Source of the DNA: Pantoea coffeiphila
Lineage (GTDB): Bacteria; Pseudomonadota; Gammaproteobacteria; Enterobacterales; Enterobacteriaceae
Reading direction: 5' to 3'
Length of the DNA stretch: 64,000 nt
Assembly: GCF_016909495.1 (NCBI RefSeq)
Contig: NZ_JAFBFW010000003.1
Coordinates: 744,001 to 808,000, forward strand
Position numbers and translations under genes: made by a program
Shown here: positions 18,641 to 29,144 of the stretch, one piece after another
How the letters are laid out: each line of letters opens with the position of its first letter
Numbering within the stretch: position 1 is the stretch's first letter
Notes under the pieces: generated by a model
What the model saw: the letters and a program-made list of their open reading frames with translations, nothing else
Told to the model about the DNA's origin: nothing
Database searches by the model: none

Positions 18641-20875
18641 ATGGTTGCGGTAAGAAGTGCACATTTGAATACGGCTGGCGAGTTTGCCCTCGACCAATGG
18701 ATCACCAGTCTGGGGATCTCCAACCAGCAGTCATGTGAACGACTGGCCGATACCTGGCGCTATTGTGAAACCGCGACCAAAGGACACCCCGATGCCGCGC
18801 TGCTGCTGTGGCGTGGTGTTGAAATGGTGGAAATTCTCTCCATGCTCAGCATGGACAATGAGACGCTGCGCGCGGCGCTGCTGTTCCCGTTGGCCGATGC
18901 CAATGTCGTCACTGAAGAGGTGCTGGAAGAGCACTTCGGCAAGCCTATCGTCTCGCTGGTCCACGGCGTGCGCGATATGGATGCGATTCGCCAGCTGAAA
19001 GCCACCCATAACGATTCCATGGCCTCTGAACAGGTCGATAACGTTCGCCGTATGCTGCTGGCGATGGTGGAAGATTTCCGCTGCGTGGTGATTAAGCTGG
19101 CTGAACGTATTGCGCACCTGCGTGAGGTTAAGGACGCGCCGGAAGATGAGCGCGTGCTGGCGGCGAAAGAGTGTACCAATATCTATGCTCCGCTGGCTAA
19201 CCGGCTGGGGATTGGCCAGCTGAAGTGGGAACTGGAAGATTTCTGTTTCCGCTATCTGCACCCTGATGAATACAAACGTATTGCTAAACTGCTGCATGAA
19301 CGCCGTATCGATCGTGAAGATTATATTGATACGTTCGTACAGTCGCTGCGTGATGAAATCGTCAAAGAAGGCGTTAAGGCCGAGGTGTATGGTCGCCCGA
19401 AACACATCTACAGCATCTGGCGTAAGATGCAGAAAAAATCGCTGGCCTTCGATGAGCTGTTCGACGTACGTGCGGTGCGCATCGTAGCCGAACGCCTACA
19501 GGACTGCTACGGCGCGCTGGGGATTGTACATACCCTGTATCGCCATCTTCCCAGCGAATTTGATGACTATGTCGCTAACCCAAAACCGAACGGCTATCAG
19601 TCGATCCATACGGTGGTGCTGGGGCCGAAAGGCAAAACCGTTGAAATTCAAATTCGTACCCGTCAGATGCATGAAGATGCCGAGCTGGGCGTGGCGGCGC
19701 ACTGGAAGTATAAAGAGGGCGGGACAGGCGGCAGCGTGCGGGGTGCGTCCGGCCATGAAGAGCGTATTGCCTGGCTGCGTAAGCTGATTACCTGGCAGGA
19801 AGAGATGGCCGATTCTGGCGAAATGCTCGACGAAGTGCGCAGCCAGGTGTTCGACGATCGGGTATATGTATTTACCCCGAAAGGCGATGTGGTGGATCTG
19901 CCCGCCGGTTCCACGCCGCTGGACTTCGCTTACCATATTCACAGCGACATCGGCCACCGCTGCATCGGTGCCAAAATCGGTGGCCGCATTGTGCCGTTCA
20001 CCTATCAGCTGCAGATGGGCGATCAGATCGATATTATCACCCAGAAGCAGCCGAATCCGAGCCGCGACTGGTTGAACCCAAATCTGGGCTACGTGACGAC
20101 CAGCCGCGGGCGTTCGAAGATCCATGCCTGGTTCCGCAAGCAGGATCGAGACAAGAATATTATTGCCGGTCGGCAGATCCTGGATAACGAACTGGATCAC
20201 CTGGATATCAATCTGAAGGATGCAGAGAAACTGCTGCTGCCGCGCTACAACTTCAACACGCTCGATGAACTGCTGGCGGCTATTGGCGGTGGCGATGTGC
20301 GCCTCAATCAGATGAGCAACTATCTGCAGTCGAAGCTGAATAAGCCGAGTGCGGAAGAAGAAGATCGCGAAGCGCTGCGCCAGCTGACGCAGAAAACCTC
20401 AAACAGCGTGCCGCGCAGTAAAGAGAGCGGCAGGGTGGTTGTCGAGGGGGTTGGCAATCTGATGCACCATATTGCCCGCTGCTGCCAGCCAATCCCCGGT
20501 GATGACATTACCGGATTTATCACTCAGGGCCGCGGCATTTCCATTCACCGCGCCGACTGCGATCAGCTGGCCGATCTGATGTCGCACGCGCCGGAGCGTA
20601 TTGTGGATGCGGTCTGGGGGGAAACCTATTCCAGCGGTTATTCACTGGTGGTGCGGGTGACGGCCAACGATCGCAGCGGTTTGCTGCGTGATATCACCAC
20701 GATTCTGGCCAACGAGAAGGTCAACGTGCTGGGCGTGTCCAGCCACAGCGATACCCGTAAGCAGCTGGCAACGATTGATATGGATATTGAGATTTACAAT
20801 CAGCAGGTGCTGAGCCGGGTGCTGGCGCGGTTGAATCAGGTGCCGGATATTATTGATGCGAAGCGTTTGCACTGA
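18641..20875 (+). CDS. relA: GTP pyrophosphokinase RelA
   Basis: Ribosome-associated (p)ppGpp synthetase activated by uncharged tRNA during amino-acid starvation. 744 aa, identical to E. coli. The order is: inactive hydrolase-like HD domain (about 1-180), synthetase (about 190-390; FDVRAVRIV, PNGYQSIHTVV), TGS (about 405-470; VYVFTPKGDVVDLPAG), zinc-finger/RIS region (ARCCQPIPGD) and a C-terminal ACT domain. GGAGAGG directly precedes ATG 18641, deciding against the upstream in-frame codon at 18626. The downstream mazEF pair of E. coli is missing here. Confidence 0.97.
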   Translation: MVAVRSAHLNTAGEFALDQWITSLGISNQQSCERLADTWRYCETATKGHPDAALLLWRGVEMVEILSMLSMDNETLRAALLFPLADANVVTEEVLEEHFGKPIVSLVHGVRDMDAIRQLKATHNDSMASEQVDNVRRMLLAMVEDFRCVVIKLAERIAHLREVKDAPEDERVLAAKECTNIYAPLANRLGIGQLKWELEDFCFRYLHPDEYKRIAKLLHERRIDREDYIDTFVQSLRDEIVKEGVKAEVYGRPKHIYSIWRKMQKKSLAFDELFDVRAVRIVAERLQDCYGALGIVHTLYRHLPSEFDDYVANPKPNGYQSIHTVVLGPKGKTVEIQIRTRQMHEDAELGVAAHWKYKEGGTGGSVRGASGHEERIAWLRKLITWQEEMADSGEMLDEVRSQVFDDRVYVFTPKGDVVDLPAGSTPLDFAYHIHSDIGHRCIGAKIGGRIVPFTYQLQMGDQIDIITQKQPNPSRDWLNPNLGYVTTSRGRSKIHAWFRKQDRDKNIIAGRQILDNELDHLDINLKDAEKLLLPRYNFNTLDELLAAIGGGDVRLNQMSNYLQSKLNKPSAEEEDREALRQLTQKTSNSVPRSKESGRVVVEGVGNLMHHIARCCQPIPGDDITGFITQGRGISIHRADCDQLADLMSHAPERIVDAVWGETYSSGYSLVVRVTANDRSGLLRDITTILANEKVNVLGVSSHSDTRKQLATIDMDIEIYNQQVLSRVLARLNQVPDIIDAKRLH

Positions 20876-20931
20876 TAGTTGGTGATGGTTGCTGGTTGCG
20901 TGGCTGGGTGTTTGATCGTCGCGGCGCGATT

Positions 20932-21136
20932 GGCGGTTGGCCTATCGGTGCAGGCGGGCTTCGCGGACTCGCCGTGGATATGTCCTTGTAGGTTCAACGG
21001 GCGGGATTGTCGCTGCAGGATCGGCGGTTGGCTTATCGGTGCAGGCGGGCTTCGCGGACTCGCCGTGAATATGTCCCTATAGGCTCGACGGGCGCGTCCA
21101 TGCGCCCGACGGTCCACGAAGCCCGCCTGCACCGAT
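20932..21136. repeat. Tandem plus inverted palindromic repeat element downstream of relA
   Basis: A 72-bp unit occurs at 20932-21003 and again at 21023-21094 (91-bp period, about 90% identical). Each unit contains ATCGGTGCAGGCGGGCTTCG (20944-20963 and 21035-21054). Its exact reverse complement stands at 21117-21136. The second unit plus the inverted copy therefore form a 102-bp compound palindrome with an inner perfect stem CGGGCGC / GCGCCCG (21089-21095, 21102-21108). No protein coding is apparent. It looks like a dispersed extragenic palindromic element of which the left copy is a partial duplicate. Confidence 0.8.
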
Positions 21137-21282
21137 TGCTTAATGGCTTTTGTGTTGCTGTGAGTGAAATCGAATTCTATCTGTTGGCATTATCCTCCCC
21201 CCTTTTTTGCTACAATCCTGCAATCGCTAATCGTGTAGATGTGTGTTTTTTGCTCACCGCAACACGATGATATGAAGGTGAA

Positions 21283-21379
21283 CGTTATGGGGCAGAAAAG
21301 CCGAGTGTCTGCGGCAGGGATGCCGCAGCCAAGCCCACACGGACGTGTTAACGGCGGCTCGGCGTTCTGCCCCATAACG
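21283..21379. repeat. Branched inverted-repeat element A upstream of mazG
   Basis: Outer arms CGTTATGGGGCAGAA (21283-21297) and its exact complement (21365-21379), continued by GCCGAG / CTCGGC (21300-21305, 21358-21363). Inside are two further hairpins: CTGCGGCA-GGGA-TGCCGCAG (21309-21328) and ACAC-GGAC-GTGT (21337-21348). As RNA this would fold into a three-way junction with GGA in both loops. It shares the GGCAGGGATGCC hairpin core and overall plan with element B at 31637-31748, so it is a member of a dispersed family. Confidence 0.8.
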
Positions 21380-21515
21380 GTCGCCCGAGCACGAAACCGG
21401 AAGCGCCAGGAAAGCCCCATAACGGTCGCCCGAGCACGAGACCGGAAGCATCTCGAAAGCTCCATAACGGTCGCCCGGGCACGAGATCGGAAGCATCTCG
21501 AAAGCCCAATAACGG
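21372..21515 (+). repeat. 45-bp tandem repeat, three copies plus partial fourth, upstream of mazG
   Basis: Units start at 21372, 21417 and 21462 with CCATAACGGTCGCCCG and end with AAAGC. A degenerate fourth start (CCAATAACGGT) follows near 21506. The period is exactly 45 bp with few substitutions and no intervening unique sequence. The first unit overlaps the right arm of element A, and CCATAACG is also the complement of that element's left arm, so the array may have grown by copying its end. 45 bp is a multiple of 3, but no sensible start or product is seen. Confidence 0.85.
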
Positions 21516-21560
21516 TTATCCTCATTCCATTGATTATTCCTACAACAAGGACTCACCACT

Positions 21561-22343
21561 ATGAACGCTCTCGATCGCCTGCTGGGCATCATGAAAACCC
21601 TGCGCGATCCGGAACACGGCTGCCCGTGGGATCGCCAGCAAACCTATGCCACCATCGCCCCCTATACCCTGGAAGAAACCTATGAAGTTATCGACGCTAT
21701 TGACCGCGCCGACTTCGACGACCTGCGCGGTGAACTTGGCGACCTGCTGTTCCAGGTGGTGTTTTATGCCCAGATGGCGCAGGAAGAAGGGCGTTTCAAC
21801 TTCGACGATATCTGCAACGCCATCAGCGACAAGCTGGAACGCCGCCATCCACATATCTTTGCCGGTGCGACAGTGGCCGACAGCGCCGAAGTGCTGGTGA
21901 ACTGGGAAAAAATCAAAAGCGATGAGCGTGCGGAAAAAGCGCAGCACTCGGTGCTGGACGATATCCCACATGCGCTGCCTGCGCTGATGCGTGCGCATAA
22001 AATCCAGAAACGCTGTAACAGCGTCGGGTTTGACTGGGATACGCTGGGACCGGTGCTGGGTAAAGTGTACGAAGAGATCGATGAAGTGATGCACGAGGCT
22101 CAACAGGCGGTTGTCGACCAGGACAAGCTGGAAGAGGAGATCGGCGACCTGCTGTTTGCCACGGTGAATCTGTCGCGCCATCTGGGCAAAAAGGCGGAAA
22201 CCGCGCTGCAAAAGGCCAATATTAAGTTCGAGCGTCGATTCCGCCAGGTTGAGCAAATTATCGCCGAACAGGGGCTGGAAATGCAGCAGGCGACGCTGGA
22301 ACAGATGGAAGCCGCGTGGCAACAGGTCAAATTCAAGGAATAA
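21561..22343 (+). CDS. mazG: Nucleoside triphosphate pyrophosphohydrolase MazG
   Basis: Hydrolyses (d)NTPs to NMP and pyrophosphate and in E. coli influences (p)ppGpp level. 260 aa with two tandem MazG domains. The first carries LEETYEVIDAI and DDLRGELGDLLFQVVF, the second KLEEEIGDLLFATVN. The acidic metal-binding EExxE/ExxD residues are visible in both. CAAGGA precedes the ATG. In E. coli it is the last gene of relA-mazEFG; here the toxin-antitoxin pair is absent and about 690 bp of repeats separate it from relA. An isolated -10-like TACAAT lies at 21211-21216. Confidence 0.96.
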   Translation: MNALDRLLGIMKTLRDPEHGCPWDRQQTYATIAPYTLEETYEVIDAIDRADFDDLRGELGDLLFQVVFYAQMAQEEGRFNFDDICNAISDKLERRHPHIFAGATVADSAEVLVNWEKIKSDERAEKAQHSVLDDIPHALPALMRAHKIQKRCNSVGFDWDTLGPVLGKVYEEIDEVMHEAQQAVVDQDKLEEEIGDLLFATVNLSRHLGKKAETALQKANIKFERRFRQVEQIIAEQGLEMQQATLEQMEAAWQQVKFKE

Positions 22344-22456
22344 TTGGCTGACACGATTCAACAAAAATGTGACGCACATCAACATCCTGAATTAAGAAAT
22401 CAGGTAGTCTCAGAGTGATAAAAGCGGTGGAATAGTCACAACATGGAAACGATTAA

Positions 22457-22485
22457 TTGTCGGCAACAGGGGTTTCGGGTATACT
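22457..22485 (+). promoter_or_regulatory. pyrG promoter
   Basis: -35 TTGTCG (22457-22462) and -10 TATACT (22480-22485) with an optimal 17-bp spacer, about 58 bp before the pyrG ATG. Good sigma-70 match. Confidence 0.75.
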
Positions 22486-22522
22486 ATTTTCCCGTCCTGG
22501 TTATTCATTCCATCGTCTTTAA

Positions 22523-24181
<1,659 letters not shown>

Positions 24182-24193
24182 GTATTTTCATAA

Positions 24194-25557
<1,364 letters not shown>

Positions 25558-25600
25558 TTACTGACAGTTCGCAGCAGCCTGCGCGGCTGCGGACAGATTG

Positions 25601-25629
25601 AAAAAGCCCCGTCATGACGGGGCTTTTTT
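25601..25629. terminator. Bidirectional terminator between eno and the MBL-fold gene
   Basis: Perfect stem AGCCCCGTCA / TGACGGGGCT flanked by a run of five A on the left and six T on the right, so it can terminate transcription from both eno and the convergent gene. Confidence 0.9.
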
Positions 25630-25677
25630 ACGTCCGGCTGGCGCGATGGCCAGGCGATAATTTGCGCACTTAACCGA

Positions 25678-26550
25678 CTACTGCGGCCATTTCATTTCGC
25701 CCTTCAGCACCTTCGCACTCAGTTCCAGTGAAGAATCATCCTTCAGCTGCGGATAGTGCTGCTTCATCGCTTTGATAAATGCCTGCGAGTCTTTGGTTTT
25801 CACCAGCTCCGCTTCAGCCGTTTGCAGATAGCGCAGGGTGAAATTCACTGAGGTCAGATTCTGTTCTGCCCCAGGCAGGAAGTGCCCCGGTATCACGCGG
25901 GTTGGCTTCAGCGCCTTGATATCTTCCAGTTTCTGCTGCCACGCCGAACGCTCTGCTTTGCTCTGCGCATCTGCCAGCCAGACGTGAATATTATTGCCGG
26001 ACACCACTACGCCACCCAGCACCGTTTTCAGCGCCGGAACCCACAGATAGCTGTCGTGCGGCTGCGGCCCCTTGAGGCCTTTAATCTCTACCGTCTCGCC
26101 ATCAACCTTAAAGCTGTCGCCCTGAATCACCTCGGGCACAATCAGCGACTGCGGCGCGTTGTCGGCCATCTTCGGACCCCAGAAGGCCAGCTTGCCGTCT
26201 TTAGTCTGCTTGATCAGCTCAACGGTTGGTGCGGTGGCGACGATTTTCGCATCGGGGAAGGCGCGGTGCAGGGTGTCCAGACCGAAATAATAGTCCGGGT
26301 CCGACTGGCTGATAAAGATGGTGGTCAGGCGCTTGCCGCTGGCTTTAATACGTTTCACCAGCTCTTCGGCATCGTTGCGCTGGAACTGAGCATCGATCAA
26401 TACGGCTTCGGTCGGGCCGGTGATGATCTCCGATGAAACGGCAAAAATGCTGTTTTCTCCCGGATTGTAGACATCAAGGTTGAGCGATTGGGCAGCATAC
26501 AGCGACGGGCTGGCGGCAAAAGCCAGCAGCAGGGCAAAACGAGTTTTCAT
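25678..26550 (-). CDS. Exported metallo-beta-lactamase-fold protein with degenerate metal motif
   Basis: 290 aa from ATG 26550. A Sec signal peptide (MKTRFALLLAFAASPSLYAA, cleavage near residue 20) puts it in the periplasm. The fold is suggested by the EAVLIDAQF strand (about 49-57) and by GGVVVSGNNIHVW and PGHFLPG near the C-terminus. The usual HxHxDH metal motif is replaced by QSDPDYY (residues 82-88), keeping one aspartate. The aspartate usual in the following GGxxxxD strand is Ser. It may therefore bind metal poorly or differently. The frame is open upstream to 26892, but without a credible start. Divergent from a LysR-type gene that probably controls it. Substrate unknown. Confidence 0.8.
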   Translation of the reverse strand: MKTRFALLLAFAASPSLYAAQSLNLDVYNPGENSIFAVSSEIITGPTEAVLIDAQFQRNDAEELVKRIKASGKRLTTIFISQSDPDYYFGLDTLHRAFPDAKIVATAPTVELIKQTKDGKLAFWGPKMADNAPQSLIVPEVIQGDSFKVDGETVEIKGLKGPQPHDSYLWVPALKTVLGGVVVSGNNIHVWLADAQSKAERSAWQQKLEDIKALKPTRVIPGHFLPGAEQNLTSVNFTLRYLQTAEAELVKTKDSQAFIKAMKQHYPQLKDDSSLELSAKVLKGEMKWPQ

Positions 26551-26646
26551 TTGGAATGACCTTAACTGGAAAATAACCAGTGTAGGTTGCATATCCCGCG
26601 GAATAAACCGACTATCAGGCAACAGATTGTTGCGTAAAACGGACAT

Positions 26647-27564
26647 ATGATGGACAGACTCACGGCGGCAAATGTATTTATCACCATTGTGCAGCGCGGC
26701 AGCCTGACGGCAGCGGCGGACGTACTCGGCATGTCGCGGGCGATGATCACTCGTTATCTGAGTGAAATGGAAACGTGGTCCGGCGCGCGGCTGCTGCACC
26801 GCAGCACCCGTCGGCTGAGCCTGACTCCGGCCGGAGAACACGCGCTGGTGCGATGTCGGCAGCTGCTGCTGCTGGCGGGCGAGATAGAGCAAAGTAACCA
26901 GCCTGAAGGGGAGGCCCTCTCCGGGCTGCTGCGGATTTCCTGTTCGCTATCGCTGGGCAACAGCGTGCTGGCCGCGGCGATAACCGCCTTTCAGCAGCGT
27001 TATCCGCGCATTCGCATCGATCTTCACTCCAGCAACCAGCTGGTGAATCTGGTGGAGGAGCGTATCGATCTGGCGCTGCGCATTACCGGCCAGCTGGAGC
27101 CGAACCTGATCGCTCGTCCGCTAAACACCTGTGAGTCGGTGATTTGCGCCACGCCTGCGTATCTGGCGCGGGAAGGCACACCGCAGCACCCTGAGCAGCT
27201 GATGCACCACAACTGCCTGACCTATTCGCACTTTGGCAAAAGCCTGTGGAACTTCAGTCGGGGGGAGGAGCACGACACGGTCGCGGTCAGCGGCAGTATC
27301 AGCGCCAATGACTCGCTAATACTGCTCAGCGCCACGCTGGCCGGGGCGGGCATTTCTATGCAGCCGTTGCACAGCGTGGGGGCGCTGCTGGAGAGCGGCA
27401 GGCTGGTCGCACTGCTGCCGGAGTTTCAGCTCGACAGCCTGGGGATTTTTGCCATCTATACCTCGCGCCAACATCAGTCCCGCCAGCTGCGCGCGCTGCT
27501 CGATTTCCTGGTGGAATGGTTTGCCGGAGAAGAGGCCACCAGGCGTTTGCAGGGGCTGCTTTGA
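26647..27564 (+). CDS. LysR-family transcriptional regulator
   Basis: 305 aa with an N-terminal winged helix-turn-helix of LysR type (MDRLTAANVFITIVQRGSLTAAADVLGMSRAMITRYL spans about residues 2-38). A C-terminal substrate-binding-like domain follows (CSLSLGNSVLAAAITAFQQR, RIDLALRITGQLEPNLIARP). This sub-group acts on small-molecule metabolism genes next door. It is divergent from the exported MBL-fold gene across a 96-bp gap, so regulation of that gene is the natural inference. Two adjacent ATGs (26647, 26650) are possible starts. I do not recognise an E. coli orthologue. Confidence 0.88.
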   Translation: MMDRLTAANVFITIVQRGSLTAAADVLGMSRAMITRYLSEMETWSGARLLHRSTRRLSLTPAGEHALVRCRQLLLLAGEIEQSNQPEGEALSGLLRISCSLSLGNSVLAAAITAFQQRYPRIRIDLHSSNQLVNLVEERIDLALRITGQLEPNLIARPLNTCESVICATPAYLAREGTPQHPEQLMHHNCLTYSHFGKSLWNFSRGEEHDTVAVSGSISANDSLILLSATLAGAGISMQPLHSVGALLESGRLVALLPEFQLDSLGIFAIYTSRQHQSRQLRALLDFLVEWFAGEEATRRLQGLL

Positions 27565-27670
27565 GTACCCGCAGAATTTTCTTACCAATTGCAGCGCAGG
27601 CTTTGGTTGGTCCCGGGGCGACAATCTGCCATAATCTGCGCCCGTAATTTAACCATCAGCCGAGAAGTCG

Positions 27671-28342
27671 ATGCAGTACCCGATAAATGAAATGTTCCAG
27701 ACGTTGCAGGGCGAAGGTATTTATACCGGCGTACCGGCAATTTTTATCCGCTTACAGGGCTGCCCGGTGGGCTGCAGCTGGTGTGATACCAAACACACCT
27801 GGGATAAGCTGGCCGATCGGGAAACCTCGCTGGGGGATATTCTGCTGAAGACGGTGGAAACCGATGCCTGGGGCGCGGCGGATGCCGAGGCGCTGATTGG
27901 CGTGATTCGTGGCAACGGCTGGACGGCAAACCATATTGTGATCACCGGCGGCGAGCCGTGCATTCACGATTTGACTCCGCTGACCGCAAGCCTGCAGCAG
28001 CAGGGATTCAGCTGCCAGATTGAAACCAGCGGCACACATACGGTGCGCTGTACGCCGCAGACCTGGGTCACGGTATCGCCGAAGGTCAATATGCGCGGAG
28101 GTTACGACGTGCTGAATCAGGCGCTGGTGCGTGCGGATGAGGTGAAGCATCCGGTGGCGCGTCAGCGCGATGTTGATGCGCTGGATGCGCTGCTGGCCAC
28201 ACTGGATGACGATAAAGCGCGGATTATTGCTCTACAGCCGATTAGCCAGAAAGCGGATGCCACCCAGCTGTGCATTGATACCTGTATTGCCCGCAACTGG
28301 CGGCTGTCGATGCAGACGCATAAATACCTGAACATCGCCTGA
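27671..28342 (+). CDS. queE: 7-carboxy-7-deazaguanine synthase QueE
   Basis: Radical-SAM enzyme that converts 6-carboxytetrahydropterin (product of QueD) to 7-carboxy-7-deazaguanine in queuosine synthesis. 223 aa, same as E. coli. The 4Fe-4S cluster cysteines are Cys31, Cys35 and Cys38 (CPVGCSWCDTKHTW). ITGGEPCIHDL and LSMQTHKYLNIA at the C-terminus are the family signatures. Separated from queD here by a pyrophosphatase and an ABC transporter. Confidence 0.97.
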   Translation: MQYPINEMFQTLQGEGIYTGVPAIFIRLQGCPVGCSWCDTKHTWDKLADRETSLGDILLKTVETDAWGAADAEALIGVIRGNGWTANHIVITGGEPCIHDLTPLTASLQQQGFSCQIETSGTHTVRCTPQTWVTVSPKVNMRGGYDVLNQALVRADEVKHPVARQRDVDALDALLATLDDDKARIIALQPISQKADATQLCIDTCIARNWRLSMQTHKYLNIA

Positions 28343-28345
28343 CGA

Positions 28346-28380
28346 AAGGGGGGACGGCCGAAACGGTCAGCGTCCCCCTT
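28346..28380. terminator. Hairpin between convergent queE and pyrophosphatase genes
   Basis: AAGGGGGGACG pairs with CGTCCCCCTT (one bulged G) over an inner GGCCG-AAA-CGGTC stem. No long T run, but strong and placed between convergent stops. Confidence 0.6.
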
Positions 28381-28385
28381 ATCGC

Positions 28386-28991
28386 TTACTTACCTGATTT
28401 CGCTTTCCAGGCGTCGTACGCCGACTTAATTTCCGTCTTCGCCGCCGCGGTATCACCGAAGCCGTTCAGCTCAACTTTCTTACGTCCGTCCGGCAGCTGT
28501 TTGTAGACGCGGAAAAATGCTTCCAGTCGTTCCTGCTCGATCTTGGGCAGGTCGCTCATCGATTTAATGTCATCGTAGGTTGGATCGATCTTGCTGGCCG
28601 GAACCGCCACGATCTTGTCGTCGGACTCGCCGCCGTCGATCATCTTCAGTACGCCAATCGGGCGCAGTTTGATCAGTGTACCCGGTGCCATCGGTGCACG
28701 GGTGTAGAAGATCACATCCAGCGGATCGCCGTCACCGCCCAGCGACTGGGTCAGCGAGCCGTAGTTGGCCGGATAGGCTACCGGCATAGACTGGAAGCGG
28801 TCGGCAACGATAAAGCCGGTTTTGGCGTCGGTTTCATACTTGATGATGCCGCCTGCCGGGATCTCGGTCAGTGCGTAGAACTCTTCCGGGTTGTTATCCG
28901 GCTGAGGGAAGTCGAGGATGTTAATGGTGCTGGCCTGGGCGCAGGCGGAAAAAACCAGAGCGATAACGGAAAGTTTGCTGAAAAGCTTCAT
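28386..28991 (-). CDS. Inorganic pyrophosphatase with signal peptide (exported family I PPase)
   Basis: Hydrolyses pyrophosphate to phosphate. 201 aa from ATG 28991. The first about 20 residues (MKLFSKLSVIALVFSACAQA) form a Sec signal peptide with AQA cleavage, so the enzyme should act in the periplasm. A lipobox reading (FSAC) is poor. The family I signature is intact: Asp87, Asp89 and Asp92 in GGDGDPLDV, and Asp124/Asp125 in GGESDDKIVAVP. It is a different gene from the cytoplasmic housekeeping ppa, which is normally elsewhere and leaderless. No operon partner; it converges on queE. Confidence 0.88.
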   Translation of the reverse strand: MKLFSKLSVIALVFSACAQASTINILDFPQPDNNPEEFYALTEIPAGGIIKYETDAKTGFIVADRFQSMPVAYPANYGSLTQSLGGDGDPLDVIFYTRAPMAPGTLIKLRPIGVLKMIDGGESDDKIVAVPASKIDPTYDDIKSMSDLPKIEQERLEAFFRVYKQLPDGRKKVELNGFGDTAAAKTEIKSAYDAWKAKSGK

Positions 28992-29144
28992 TGAGATTCT
29001 CTCGATCTTTGTTGGAGAGCGACAGACTAGAGAGCGGGCGTGACAGGAATATGACAAAATATTTCAAAACACGCCCGCGAACGGGCGTGGGGAGGGGGAG
29101 CAATCACGGATGCAAAACGGGCTTACGAGAAGCCCGCTGCGGAT

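Noticed and set aside
21372..21515. Possible CRISPR array
   Set aside because: The 45-bp units abut one another with no unique spacers; it is a simple tandem repeat, and no cas gene is present.
22368..22385. CRP/FNR-like TGTGACGCACATCA upstream of pyrG
   Set aside because: Half-site spacing fits neither CRP (TGTGA-N6-TCACA) nor FNR (TTGAT-N4-ATCAA).
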